Shown piece by piece: positions 51,999 to 60,225 of a DNA stretch of 64,000 nucleotides. Position numbers and translations under genes: made by a program. The notes under the pieces are model-generated. The model did no database searches. It saw nothing but the letters and a program-made list of their open reading frames with translations, and was not told the DNA's origin. The first letter of the stretch is position 1. The number at the start of each line of letters is the position of its first letter. Where the stretch lies: NCBI RefSeq assembly GCF_013349955.1, contig NZ_JABVXC010000007.1:62001-126000 (forward strand), written 5' to 3'. This stretch comes from Onishia taeanensis (lineage in GTDB: Bacteria; Pseudomonadota; Gammaproteobacteria; Pseudomonadales; Halomonadaceae).

Positions 51999-52896
51999 CG
52001 GCGTCTCGGGGCGGGTCCTGGTACCAAGGCAAGTCGGCGCGGTCATTGCGCTCGAGCTCGGCGATCACCTGCCCACCCAGCAGCAGGATAATGGCGCCGA
52101 CCTCGAGGCTCAGCAGCACGATGACGATGGTGGCAAGCGAGCCATAAACCGCATTGACCAGCGACAGGCTGGCGAAATAGACCACCAGCAGCTGGCGGAC
52201 TCCCTCCCAGAGCAACGCCGCCACAAAGCCGCCGACCAGAGCCCTGCGCAGTGCGATATGCACCACCGGCAGCACCTTGTAGATGGCGCTGAACATGGCA
52301 AACAGGCCCAGGAAGCTGATCAGGTTGAGGGCCGGCTCCGAAAGGCTTGCTAGCGGCAGGCTGACGCCGAAGATCGCCAGCATGGCATTGTTGAGGGCGC
52401 CGATCATCGATACCAGCAGGGTAAGGGCCAGAAGCCCGGTGCCTAGCACCAGAATAAAGGCATAGGGCAGCAGCACGGACACCCAGACGCTGCGTTTCTC
52501 CTGATAGTCCGGGTGATGGAAGATGATCGCCATGCAGTCCTCCAGCATGCGAAAGGCGAAGGAGCTGAAAATCAGCAGCACCGGAATGCCGAATAGCCCG
52601 ATGGCATCCCGCGATTCCAGCAGCGCCTGCACTGCATCGAGCAGGACGCTGGCATGCGCCGGTGTCAGGTGACGCGCCTGGATCGACAGCACTTCGAGCA
52701 GATGCTGCTCGTCGGCCACATGAGTCAGCAGCACGCAGAGAAGCGCAAAGAGTGGCACGATCGACAGCAGGATATTGTAGCCCACGCCGCCGGCCAGCAG
52801 GATGCCCCGGTTACGAAAGAAAGCCATCAGCACTCGCCGGGCGAAATGCGCCAAGCGAGAAATCAGGCGGGGCAGGGCGGCGAGGTGACTCGGCAT
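51982..52896 (-). CDS. YihY/BrkB-family membrane protein
   Basis: The 304-residue protein has six membrane segments and YihY motifs: 'FFRNRGILLAGGVGYNILLSIVPLFALL' (about 25-52), 'IIFHHPDY', 'RRALVGGFVAALLWEGVRQ' and 'VYGSLATIVIVLLSLEVGAIILLLGGQV'. The family was called ribonuclease BN/BrkB in error; current evidence is for an inner-membrane protein of unknown role. ATG 52896 with AAGGA 8 nt upstream is chosen over the longer 53028 frame, which would run through the divergent gene. Confidence 0.9.
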   Translation of the reverse strand: MPSHLAALPRLISRLAHFARRVLMAFFRNRGILLAGGVGYNILLSIVPLFALLCVLLTHVADEQHLLEVLSIQARHLTPAHASVLLDAVQALLESRDAIGLFGIPVLLIFSSFAFRMLEDCMAIIFHHPDYQEKRSVWVSVLLPYAFILVLGTGLLALTLLVSMIGALNNAMLAIFGVSLPLASLSEPALNLISFLGLFAMFSAIYKVLPVVHIALRRALVGGFVAALLWEGVRQLLVVYFASLSLVNAVYGSLATIVIVLLSLEVGAIILLLGGQVIAELERNDRADLPWYQDPPRDAVSASR

Positions 52897-53008
52897 GCAC
52901 AACGTCCTTGTGAGGTCGGCGAGTGGAGCGATCAATGCCATCATAAGCGCAGCGGCACGCCGACGGCCATCCGAGCGACCGCTGCCAGCTGTGTCAGGAG
53001 GAAAATAC

Positions 53009-53437
53009 GTGGCAGCCGATACCCCCAACCTGCTGGTCTACGATGGCCAGTGCCCCTTTTGCACCCGCTATGTTTGCTGGATGCGGTTGAAAGACACCGT
53101 GGGCGAAATGCGCCTGGTCGATGCCCGTGGCGATGACCCGGTGATCGACGAGGTGCGAGCCCTCGGCTTCGACCTCGATCAGGGCATGGTGCTGCGCCTT
53201 GAGAGTCAGTGGTATCACGGCGCCGAGGCGCTGCGGGTGCTGGCCATGTTGAGCAGCCCGGTGGGCGCCTTCAATCGACTGAATCGTCACCTTTTTAGCG
53301 GCCGGTGGCGTGCCAGGGGCTGGTATCCATTGCTGCGCGGCTTGCGTCGACTTGCTCTTTGGCTGCTGCGACGCCCATCGCTGCGACGTTCGCAACGCGT
53401 CTCGAGCCCCTGTCGGGGCGGAGAAGATGATGGGTAA
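53009..53437 (+). CDS. DCC-family (DUF393) thioredoxin-like protein
   Basis: The 142-residue protein begins (GTG start, AGGAGG 7 nt upstream) with 'LLVYDGQCPFCTRYVCWM', the DxxCxxC motif that defines the DCC family of putative thiol-disulfide oxidoreductases. The rest ('MRLVDARGDDPVIDEVRALGFDLDQGMVLRLESQWYHGAEALRVLAML') fits a thioredoxin-like fold, and the C-terminal part is basic. Redox activity is inferred from the CPFC pair. Divergent from yihY; 67 nt before the CorA gene. Confidence 0.86.
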   Translation: MAADTPNLLVYDGQCPFCTRYVCWMRLKDTVGEMRLVDARGDDPVIDEVRALGFDLDQGMVLRLESQWYHGAEALRVLAMLSSPVGAFNRLNRHLFSGRWRARGWYPLLRGLRRLALWLLRRPSLRRSQRVSSPCRGGEDDG

Positions 53438-53504
53438 GCGTGGGGCCATTGCCTTATTGGTGTCTATGCCGTGGTCTATTCAGGATCCAGCCAGGAGCTA
53501 GCCG

Positions 53505-54470
53505 ATGATCGTCAACTGTGTCGCCTATGAACACGGGCATCGCCAGCGGGATATCCATACCGATGATATCGCCGAGGCCATGCAGCACTCCAACTGCTTC
53601 GTGTGGGTCGCCTTGCATGATCCGGACCCCGAGGAGTTCCGGCGATTCGAGCAGATCTTCGACTTGCATGAGCTGGCCGTCGAAGATGCCCTGCATGGCC
53701 AGCAGCGCCCCAAGATCGAGGAATATGGCAGGGCACTTTTTTGCATCATGCGGCCGATTACCCTGGTCGATGGTGAATTCGATGAGGGTGAGGTGGCGGT
53801 GTTCCTCGGCGAGCGTTTTGTGCTGTCGGTTCGACAGCATGCCTCCCAAGGTTTCCTTGGTGTGCGAGAACGCTGCGAAAGGGAGCCCCACCTGCTCAAG
53901 CAGGGGCCTGCCTTCGTGCTCTACGCGCTGCTTGATGCCGTGGTGGATCGCTACTTCCCGGTGGTCGAGTCGCTGGAAAATGAACTCGAGAATATCGAGG
54001 ATCAGATATTCACCCGGGGAACGGCGCGCATGAGCCTCGAGCGTCTTTACCAACTCAAGCGTCGCACCATGCTGTTGAAGCACGCCGTAACGCCCCTAGC
54101 CGAGGCCACGGCTCATCTGACCGGCGGTCGTGTGCCTGCACTGTGCCTCAATACCCGCGAATACTTCCGCGACGTGTATGATCACCTGCACCGTATCGAG
54201 GTCGGGGTCGACACCATCCGCGAAACCATCATCACGGCCATCCAGGTCAACCTGTCGATGGTGGCCATCGATGAAAGCGAGGTGCACAAGCGGCTTGCCG
54301 CCTGGGCGGCAATATTCGCCGTGGCAACCATTCTGGCCGGTATATGGGGAATGAACTTCCAGCATATGCCAGAGCTGGACTGGCGACTCGGCTACCCCCT
54401 CGCTCTGTCGATCATGGGGCTTGCCTGCGGGGGCCTGCACTGGCGATTTCGTCGGGCAGGTTGGCTCTAG
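53505..54470 (+). CDS. CorA-family divalent cation transporter
   Basis: The 321-residue protein has a large cytoplasmic domain (about 1-255), and two C-terminal helices with the signature 'GIWGMNFQHMPEL' (GMN about 283-285). The N-terminal 'VNCVAYEHGHRQRDI' and 'LFCIMRPITLVD' segments, with no clear LFxTY preference, fit the CorA/ZntB group; substrate could be Mg2+, Ni2+/Co2+ or Zn2+. Helix 'VVDRYFPVVESLENELENIEDQIF' is the long stalk helix. AGGAG precedes ATG. It is transcribed after the DCC gene. Confidence 0.9.
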   Translation: MIVNCVAYEHGHRQRDIHTDDIAEAMQHSNCFVWVALHDPDPEEFRRFEQIFDLHELAVEDALHGQQRPKIEEYGRALFCIMRPITLVDGEFDEGEVAVFLGERFVLSVRQHASQGFLGVRERCEREPHLLKQGPAFVLYALLDAVVDRYFPVVESLENELENIEDQIFTRGTARMSLERLYQLKRRTMLLKHAVTPLAEATAHLTGGRVPALCLNTREYFRDVYDHLHRIEVGVDTIRETIITAIQVNLSMVAIDESEVHKRLAAWAAIFAVATILAGIWGMNFQHMPELDWRLGYPLALSIMGLACGGLHWRFRRAGWL

Positions 54471-54559
54471 GTCGACGGGAGCATCAATACATCAGCGGCG
54501 GATAACCACGCTGGGCGTACGCGTCTGGATAAACACGCCGGCTATAAGGACTCATGTTA

Positions 54560-54985
54560 ATGCTGGAAGTATCGCGACAGATTGTGATCAACGACGATGA
54601 GCTGGAGCTGCAGGCCGTTCGCGCCCAGGGCGCCGGCGGGCAGAACGTCAACAAGGTCGCTTCGGCGATTCATCTGCGTTTCGATATTCGTGCCTCTCAA
54701 CTGCCGGAAGGCGTCAAGGAGCAGCTGCTGGCACTTCGGGACAAGCGCATCAGCCGCGACGGCGTGGTGATCATCAAGGCTCAGGAGCACCGTACCCAGG
54801 AACGTAACCGCCAGGAGGCGCTGGCGCGTCTCAAGTCACTGATCAAACGCGTGCTCTACGCCCCCAAGAAACGTGTGCCCACTCGGCCCAGCAAGGGGGC
54901 CAAGAAGCGACGCATCGAGCAAAAAAAGCAGCGTGGCAAGCACAAGGCCCTGCGTGGCAAAGTGAGCCGCCAGGCCATCGACTGA
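54560..54985 (+). CDS. arfB: ArfB, peptidyl-tRNA hydrolase for ribosome rescue
   Basis: The 141-residue protein has the GGQ hydrolysis motif ('AVRAQGAGGQNVNKVASAIHLRFDIRAS' in the first 50 residues) and a basic C-terminal tail (KKRVPTRPSKGAKKRRIEQKKQR), which inserts in the empty mRNA channel. It frees stalled nonstop ribosomes. Start M3 of the open frame (54560) is colinear with E. coli ArfB and has AAGGA 9 nt upstream; ATG 54554 is too close to the site. Confidence 0.93.
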   Translation: MLEVSRQIVINDDELELQAVRAQGAGGQNVNKVASAIHLRFDIRASQLPEGVKEQLLALRDKRISRDGVVIIKAQEHRTQERNRQEALARLKSLIKRVLYAPKKRVPTRPSKGAKKRRIEQKKQRGKHKALRGKVSRQAID

Positions 54986-55034
54986 TTCCGCCGCATGGCA
55001 GTCAACGCTGGTATCCCCTATCTTGTAGGCTCGG

Positions 55035-55087
55035 CCCGTGGCCCACGGGACTGCGATGTTTCATTTGCCTTGCTGATCAATAATCAG
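55035..55087. promoter_or_regulatory. Two palindromes upstream of the coiled-coil gene
   Basis: CCCGTGG-C-CCACGGG (55035-55049) is a perfect 7-1-7 palindrome, and CTGAT-CAATA-ATCAG (55073-55087) a perfect 5-5-5 inverted repeat, 24 bp apart and just before the Shine-Dalgarno of the next gene. They may be protein-binding sites; no T-run follows, so a terminator is unlikely. Confidence 0.4.
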
Positions 55088-55110
55088 TGGGGCTGACAGG
55101 AGACGATAAG

Positions 55111-56196
55111 ATGGCGGATCAATCGGTAGGTGATCTACTGAAAGACAACCGGGTCAAGGCGCTGGTCGTGCTGCTGGTGCTGGTGGTGCTCTATGCCTTC
55201 TATGCCAGCTCCAGTGCCAGCAGCGAGCGTGAGCGGCTCGAGGCCAGAGTGGCAGAGCTTGAAAGCGAACGGCAGACACTGAGCGACCGTGTCGCCTCCT
55301 TCAGCGAGACCTATGATTCCATTGACGCTGCAGAGGCGGCCCTTTCGGACCTGAATAGCCAGGTTGAAGCCGCCAAGACGCGTCTGGCAAACCTCGAGGA
55401 AAGCGTCAGCGAAGCGCAGTCCCGTCAGGATGCCATGACGTCGACCCTCGAGGAACGCCAGGCGCAGATCGATGAACTGGACGCCACGATCGCCTCGCGT
55501 CAGGCCGAGTACGAAACCCTTTCCGATCAGGTAGAGCAGGCCGTCAAGGAACGCGATCAGGCCCAGGCGACCCTCGAAGAGAGCCGCAGTGCCATTGCCG
55601 ATGCTGAAGGGCGCCAGGCAGAGCTCGAAAGCAACATTGCGTCTCTGCAAGAACGTCGCGACGCTCTCGAGCAAGAAATTGCCAGCCGCGAAGAGCAGTC
55701 CGCCGCGCTAGAGGGCAAGATCGCGGCTGCCGAGCAGTCCTTTGCCCATGTCGATGAAAACCTGACCCAGGCCCTCAATGAGCTCGACGCTACTCAGCAG
55801 AAGCGCGACAGCCTGCAAACGCAGATTGCCGAGCTGAGCGATCAGGCAGATGCGCGACGGAATCAGCTGGATCGTCTCGAGGCGCAGCTCGCCGAATGGC
55901 GTGATGAGCTAAGCCAGGTCTCTGTGGGTTCCTCGGCACAGGACGCCCAGAAGCGCGAGGCCTCGGACGAGGCTGCTGCGCAGGAAGCGACGCCTTCCTC
56001 AGAGACATCTTCCGCAGAGGCGTCCTCCACAGAGGCGTCCTCCACAGAGGCGTCCTCCACAGAGACATCCTCCGCTGAGACGTCCTCCGCAGAGGGTGCA
56101 GAGGGTGCCACGAAGCAGGAGGCGGCTCAGGCGGAAGAAGCGGAAACGAAGAGCAATCAGACGGAAATCGAGCAGGAGCCTGAGGCCGAACAGTGA
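55111..56196 (+). CDS. Membrane-anchored coiled-coil protein with low-complexity tail
   Basis: The 361-residue protein has one N-terminal helix (about 15-33, VKALVVLLVLVVLYAFYAS), a long heptad-rich coiled coil from about 35 to 285 (Ala/Glu/Gln/Leu/Arg rich, e.g. 'LESERQTLSDRVASFSETYDS'), and a Ser/Thr/Glu/Ala tail (about 294-330) made of seven 15-bp repeats. Orientation predicts cytoplasmic MADQSVGDLLKDNR start and periplasmic coiled coil. The Shine-Dalgarno AGGAG is 8 nt before ATG 55111. I do not recognise a family; a spacer or envelope-spanning tether role is only a guess. Confidence 0.72.
   Translation: MADQSVGDLLKDNRVKALVVLLVLVVLYAFYASSSASSERERLEARVAELESERQTLSDRVASFSETYDSIDAAEAALSDLNSQVEAAKTRLANLEESVSEAQSRQDAMTSTLEERQAQIDELDATIASRQAEYETLSDQVEQAVKERDQAQATLEESRSAIADAEGRQAELESNIASLQERRDALEQEIASREEQSAALEGKIAAAEQSFAHVDENLTQALNELDATQQKRDSLQTQIAELSDQADARRNQLDRLEAQLAEWRDELSQVSVGSSAQDAQKREASDEAAAQEATPSSETSSAEASSTEASSTEASSTETSSAETSSAEGAEGATKQEAAQAEEAETKSNQTEIEQEPEAEQ
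55990..56094. repeat. Seven 15-bp tandem repeats in the coiled-coil gene
   Basis: Units start at 55990 and repeat every 15 bp to 56094; three consecutive copies (56020-56064) are identical (GCGTCCTCCACAGAG), the others differ by 1-4 bases. They encode Glu-(Ala/Thr)-Ser-Ser-(Ala/Thr) repeats. The in-frame length explains tolerance. Confidence 0.95.
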
Positions 56197-56221
56197 GCTG
56201 GGCAGCACCGCATTTGGTGCT

Positions 56222-56255
56222 CTCTCGCCTTTAACGCCCTCTCGCCTTTAACGCC
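56222..56255. repeat. 17-bp perfect tandem duplication downstream of the coiled-coil gene
   Basis: CTCTCGCCTTTAACGCC occurs twice without gap (56222-56238 and 56239-56255) in the intergenic space. Confidence 0.95.
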
Positions 56256-56341
56256 GATGCATCCAGCACTCGAACGTGCACCGAGCGAGCTTTGAGCACA
56301 AGTGATCGAAGTATCTGTGCTTGAAGCACTCATCGAAAGAC

Positions 56342-56370
56342 ACACGGCCTCCTGTTCCAGGGGGCCGTGT
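56342..56370. terminator. Hairpin between convergent genes, possible terminator
   Basis: ACACGGCC (56342-56349) pairs with GGCCGTGT (56363-56370). It sits between the convergent coiled-coil and ClC genes, but neither strand has a proper T-tract, so it is at most a weak or Rho-assisted terminator. Confidence 0.4.
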
Positions 56371-56447
56371 CGTGTCTGGTGCCTGGGCTTGTCTCGCCCG
56401 ACGGGCGGCACGCCTAGGCGATGGGCACTGACGGTCGTTGCTGATGG

Positions 56448-58214
56448 TCAGCCATGGCTGTTCTCCTCGTCGCGGAGCTCGTTGCTGGAGCGCATGAAGG
56501 CGCGGGCGATGGAGTCCTCGTAGACCACGCCGAGAAAGATGCCGTCGGCCTCATGATCGACCATGGCCAGCGCTTCACCACTGAAGTGTTCCAGGGCGGC
56601 CATGGCATCCCAAAGCGAATCGTCGGGGGCCAGCGTGGGGCGGGCTGGGCTGATGAAGTCGGCCACCGGTACATCGCCATGGCCATCCTCCCGGGCAGCT
56701 TCCAGGCTGGCGAGCGTCACGCTGCCGCAATGGCGGCCGTCGGCATCGGCTAGTTGGGCCTCGGCGTGGTCGGCATGGCAGATATGTCTCACCGCCACGA
56801 CCACCGATGTCTGTGGCGACAGGGTCACGCAGTCACGGGTCAGATGAACATCGACCCTGGCCTGTTTGAGCATGGCTCGGCTGCGTCCGGCCGACAGGTC
56901 CAGCCCGCGCCTGGCGAGCTGGATGTCGAACAGCGAGCGGCCAAACAACTGGGCGCTGATCGGGCTGGCCAGGGTCACGCTGGCCAGCGCCGCGGTAGTC
57001 AGTGCGTAGTTGCCGGTGAGCTCGAAGACGATCAGCAGGCTCGCCAATGGTGCACCGATCACCGGGGCGGTGACCGCCAGCATGCCGCAGACGGCATAGA
57101 ACACGAAGGTCTCCTGGCTGGCGCCCACCACCATCAGTGTCACATGGCCATAAAGGGCACCGAACAGGGTGCCGATCAGCAGGGCGGGGCTGAACACGCC
57201 GCCGCTGAACCCCAGCCCCAGGCACAGCGCCGTGGCGGCGAGCTTGAGGATGAGCAGGAGCGCGAGATCGTCGAGGGCGTAGGCGCCTGCGACGGTGGCC
57301 AGCCGCAGGGTTTCCTGGCCGATGCCGAGGATCTGCGGTACCCAGAGGGCGGTCACGCCGAGCATCGCGCCGGCAAGCGCCGGGCGCAGCGAAACAGGCA
57401 CCGGCAGACGGCTGGCCTGGCGTTCCACGGCAAGGATGGCGCCCATATAGGCGCCGGCGACCAGTGCACCGAGGCCGCCGAGCACCAGGAAGGCCGCATA
57501 TTCCCAGGCATGGGGAATGGCCGTTTCGCCGATCCGTAGCAATGGGCCGCTGGCCTGCAGGCTGTTGGCCAGGACATGGGCGACGATGGCGGCGGCGGCG
57601 ATGGGAGCGAAGGCGCGCAGGGCATAGTGGCGCAGCACCACCTCATGGGCGAAGACGATGCCGGCCAGCGGGGCATTGAAGGTCGCGGCTATGGCGGCGG
57701 CGACCCCGCAGGCGATACCGATGTTGTCCCCGACCCGGGAGAGTCGCAGCAGCCGCGCCGCCAGAGAGCCCAGCGTGCCCCCCAGGTGCACCAGTGGCCC
57801 GTACTGCCCAACGGACGCGCCGCTGCCCAATGCCAACAGGGCGCTGAGGGTCGAGAGAATGCTGGCGCGGATCGGCAGCCGGCCGCGGCGGGTCTGAACG
57901 GCGGCAATCACGTCACTCGGCCCCTGGGCGCGGCGCTCGGCCAGCAGACGGTGAAACTGGCCGACGAGCAGGCCGCCAAGGGTGGGGACGGTGAGGGTGG
58001 CGATGACGAGCACTGCCGAAGAGGCGGCATGACGCCGACTGTCCGCTGAGATCCACAGCAGATCGTTTAGCCACAGCACGCCGGCAACGAAGGCCATGGC
58101 CAACAGAGCGGCGGTGGCTCCGATCAGCCCGCCGAGCAGTACCAGGCCCAGGAAGTGCACCAGCCGCACGGGGCGGCTGGGGCGGCTGGGGCGGCCGGCA
58201 GAGGAGGTGTTCAT
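56448..58214 (-). CDS. ClC-family chloride transporter/channel with CBS domains, lacking the gating glutamate
   Basis: The 588-residue protein has the ClC membrane fold and two C-terminal CBS domains (about 450-580). Motif 1 is 'GSGASVGQYGP' (130-140): where canonical ClC proteins have G-R-E-G-P, this has G-Q-Y-G-P, so the external gating Glu (E148 in E. coli) is Tyr138. The internal proton Glu (E203 in E. coli) region 'APLAGIVFAHEVV' puts Val at that place (E191 next to it). 'LGFSGGVFSPALLIG' (GxFxP) is intact. This argues for a channel-like rather than H+-coupled protein. No Shine-Dalgarno is visible at ATG 58214. Upstream of it lies the phosphoribosyltransferase gene on the same strand (67 nt). 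Confidence 0.88.
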   Translation of the reverse strand: MNTSSAGRPSRPSRPVRLVHFLGLVLLGGLIGATAALLAMAFVAGVLWLNDLLWISADSRRHAASSAVLVIATLTVPTLGGLLVGQFHRLLAERRAQGPSDVIAAVQTRRGRLPIRASILSTLSALLALGSGASVGQYGPLVHLGGTLGSLAARLLRLSRVGDNIGIACGVAAAIAATFNAPLAGIVFAHEVVLRHYALRAFAPIAAAAIVAHVLANSLQASGPLLRIGETAIPHAWEYAAFLVLGGLGALVAGAYMGAILAVERQASRLPVPVSLRPALAGAMLGVTALWVPQILGIGQETLRLATVAGAYALDDLALLLILKLAATALCLGLGFSGGVFSPALLIGTLFGALYGHVTLMVVGASQETFVFYAVCGMLAVTAPVIGAPLASLLIVFELTGNYALTTAALASVTLASPISAQLFGRSLFDIQLARRGLDLSAGRSRAMLKQARVDVHLTRDCVTLSPQTSVVVAVRHICHADHAEAQLADADGRHCGSVTLASLEAAREDGHGDVPVADFISPARPTLAPDDSLWDAMAALEHFSGEALAMVDHEADGIFLGVVYEDSIARAFMRSSNELRDEENSHG

Positions 58215-58281
58215 CTACAAGGTGTAGGTCGCCCCCGGGCATCCGGCAAGCGGCTGAGCCTCGCGATGGTCGCAGCCGGGG

Positions 58282-58932
58282 CTAGGGAGGCGGTGATGAC
58301 CGAGGCAAGGCCGCCCGGGCCAGCAGCGCAATCACCTCTTCATCACTGGTTTGCCCGAAGGTCTGGTACCACTGGCCAACCGCCATGAAATCCCGTGGCG
58401 CATGCAGGCAGACGACTCGATCGGCGAATCTGTCGATCGCGGCCAGGCTGTCGGCAGCCGCCACCGGCACCGCCACCACCAGCTCTCCAGGTGCATCTTT
58501 TCGCACGGCTTCCACGGCAGCCTGCATGGTCGCCCCGGTGGCCAGGCCGTCATCGACCACGATGACGCTGCGCCCGGTGATGCGAGGTGGCGGTCGGTGA
58601 CCTCTATAGGCCAGCTCGCGTCGTTGCAGCTCGCGGGTTTCATCGGCAATGATGGCGTTGAGCCGCTCCTTGCCGATGCCGAGACGCGCGATCAGCTCGT
58701 GATTCAGGATGCAGATGCCGTTGCCGGCAATGGCGCCCATGGCAAGCTCCGGGTGCCAGGGCACGCCCAGCTTGCGCACTACCAGTACATCGAGTTCGCC
58801 GCCCAATGCCTGCGCCACCTCGAATGCCACCGGCACACCGCCGCGAGGCAGGCCAAGCACCAGTGGTTGGTGATAGTCATGTAGAGCGTTGGCGAGCTGC
58901 CAACCGGCATCTTGGCGGTCCCGGAAGAGCAT
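58282..58932 (-). CDS. Phosphoribosyltransferase-domain protein (COG1926 type)
   Basis: The 216-residue protein starts 'MLFRDRQDAGWQLANALHDYHQPLVLGLPRGGVPVAFEVA' and has the PRPP-binding loop 'VIVVDDGLATGATM' (about 124-137) with the two acidic residues. This is the stand-alone type I PRTase group annotated as predicted phosphoribosyltransferase; the base substrate is unknown, and many members lack demonstrated PRTase activity. A longer TTG-started reading from 58974 exists; ATG 58932 matches the usual N-terminus. It is in the same direction as the ClC gene. Confidence 0.88.
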   Translation of the reverse strand: MLFRDRQDAGWQLANALHDYHQPLVLGLPRGGVPVAFEVAQALGGELDVLVVRKLGVPWHPELAMGAIAGNGICILNHELIARLGIGKERLNAIIADETRELQRRELAYRGHRPPPRITGRSVIVVDDGLATGATMQAAVEAVRKDAPGELVVAVPVAAADSLAAIDRFADRVVCLHAPRDFMAVGQWYQTFGQTSDEEVIALLARAALPRSSPPP

Positions 58933-58995
58933 GTCATAGCCGTCTCGCTGGGTGTCCCCATCAGCATAGGACAAATGGCATAGAACAAAGCGCAG

Positions 58996-59055
58996 GTCAG
59001 GGTTTAGGACAGGGTTTAGGTCAGCGTTTAGGCCAACGTTTCGATCAGCGGGTTG
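58996..59055. repeat. Five degenerate 12-bp repeats upstream of apbC
   Basis: Consecutive 12-mers GTCAGGGTTTAG, GACAGGGTTTAG, GTCAGCGTTTAG, GCCAACGTTTCG and ATCAGCGGGTTG run from 58996 to 59055. The first four share a GNCANNGTTTNG pattern. They are in the divergent space between the phosphoribosyltransferase and apbC genes. Confidence 0.88.
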
Positions 59056-59082
59056 GGGCAGAGGCCAAGCCAGGGTTTTGCC

Positions 59083-59118
59083 AAGGTCTTGGATAAGGTC
59101 TTGGATAAGGGCTTGGAT
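59083..59118. repeat. Three 12-bp repeats upstream of apbC
   Basis: AAGGTCTTGGAT (59083-59094) occurs twice perfectly, then AAGGGCTTGGAT (59107-59118). It is separate from the block at 58996 but has the same period. Together the two blocks make up most of the 350-nt divergent region; no gene is supported there. Confidence 0.92.
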
Positions 59119-59198
59119 CCGAAACTGGCGATCAAGCGGGCTCGTTTACGTGCCGTGCCTTGCGTAGAAATCCGCAGGCGAAAAGTTGACTAGTCTGC

Positions 59199-59229
59199 TT
59201 GGGATTGGCCGGGGCACGCGGGTTATACT
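59199..59229 (+). promoter_or_regulatory. Candidate promoter of apbC
   Basis: TATACT at 59224-59229 is a strong -10; TTGGGA at 59199-59204 is the best -35 with a long 19-nt spacer. It is 54 nt upstream of the apbC start. Confidence 0.45.
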
Positions 59230-59282
59230 CGCCCCATGGCGGCATGCGATGCCGACGATCAATGACACAGGAGAAGATCGTA

Positions 59283-60083
59283 ATGGAGGGTGTAAAGCAT
59301 ATCGTCGCCGTGGCGTCGGGCAAGGGCGGCGTTGGCAAGTCCACTGTGACCGCCAACCTGGCGTTGGCTATGGCGGCCGAAGGCTATCGAGTCGGCCTGC
59401 TGGATGCCGATATCTATGGTCCCAGCCAGGCGCAGATGCTGGGCATCGGTGAGGGCGTGAGGCCGCACCAGGTAGGGGATAACCAATTCGCCCCTCTCGA
59501 GGCTCATGGCATCCAGGCGATGTCGATGGCCTTCCTGGTCGATATCACAGAGCCGATGGTATGGCGCGGGCCCATGGTTGCCGGTGCCTTCCAGCAGATG
59601 CTCAACCAGACCGCCTGGGACGATCTCGACTATCTGTTCATCGACATGCCGCCGGGTACCGGTGACATCCAGCTGACGCTGGCCCAGAAGGTCGAGGTCG
59701 ATGGAGCGGTGATCGTCACGACTCCGCAGGACATCGCACTGTTGGACGCGCGCAAGGGCATCGAGATGTTCCGCAAGGTCAATGTGCCGGTGCTGGGAAT
59801 CGTCGAAAACATGAGCCTGCATGTCTGCTCGGAGTGTGGCCACCAGGAGCCGATCTTTGGCGCTGGCGGTGGCGAGCGCATTGCCTCACAGTACGAGACA
59901 ACGCTGCTGGGTCAGTTGCCGTTGAGCCTTGGCATCCGCGAGCAGGCGGATGGCGGCCGTCCTACCGTGGTCGCCGAGCCCGAGGGCGAGGTGGCGCAAA
60001 CCTTCCGCAAGGTGGCGCGAGCCGTGGTCGAGGGCGTTACCGCCCAGCAAGCCGAGGGGCCGAACATCTCCTTCGGCGACTAG
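59283..60083 (+). CDS. apbC: ApbC/Mrp-family P-loop ATPase, iron-sulfur cluster carrier
   Basis: The 266-residue protein contains the deviant Walker A '[17 protein letters not shown]' (about 13-21), '[16 protein letters not shown]' (switch), '[12 protein letters not shown]', and the C-x-x-C 'VCSECGH' (about 181-184) that binds a bridging 4Fe-4S cluster in the dimer. It transfers iron-sulfur clusters to apo-proteins. The N-terminal MIP18/DUF59 domain of longer Mrp proteins is absent. ATG 59283 has AGGAG 9 nt upstream; earlier starts (59199, 59262) lack it. A terminator follows. Confidence 0.95.
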   Translation: MEGVKHIVAVASGKGGVGKSTVTANLALAMAAEGYRVGLLDADIYGPSQAQMLGIGEGVRPHQVGDNQFAPLEAHGIQAMSMAFLVDITEPMVWRGPMVAGAFQQMLNQTAWDDLDYLFIDMPPGTGDIQLTLAQKVEVDGAVIVTTPQDIALLDARKGIEMFRKVNVPVLGIVENMSLHVCSECGHQEPIFGAGGGERIASQYETTLLGQLPLSLGIREQADGGRPTVVAEPEGEVAQTFRKVARAVVEGVTAQQAEGPNISFGD

Positions 60084-60160
60084 GTCTGCTCAGGCCAGAA
60101 ACGCTTTAGCGTTACCTGGTCATAAGGGCTTGCTGCAGCCAAGTCTTTTGGAACGCCGTC

Positions 60161-60190
60161 AGGGCCGTTATGATTACGGCCCTGTTTTTT
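60161..60190 (+). terminator. Intrinsic terminator after apbC
   Basis: AGGGCCGT (60161-60168) pairs with ACGGCCCT (60176-60183); a T6 tract (60185-60190) follows after a G. It is 78 nt past apbC and before dcd, so dcd has its own promoter or depends on read-through. Confidence 0.93.
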
Positions 60191-60225
60191 GCCCTTCACC
60201 CTCGACGCACCTCAAGGAATCCCCG

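Noticed and set aside
58806-59096. A plus-strand frame encoding GQGLGQRLGQ repeats at the 12-bp repeat block
   Set aside because: It is antisense to the phosphoribosyltransferase gene for half its length, and the repeats are explained as tandem DNA duplication; no ribosome site.
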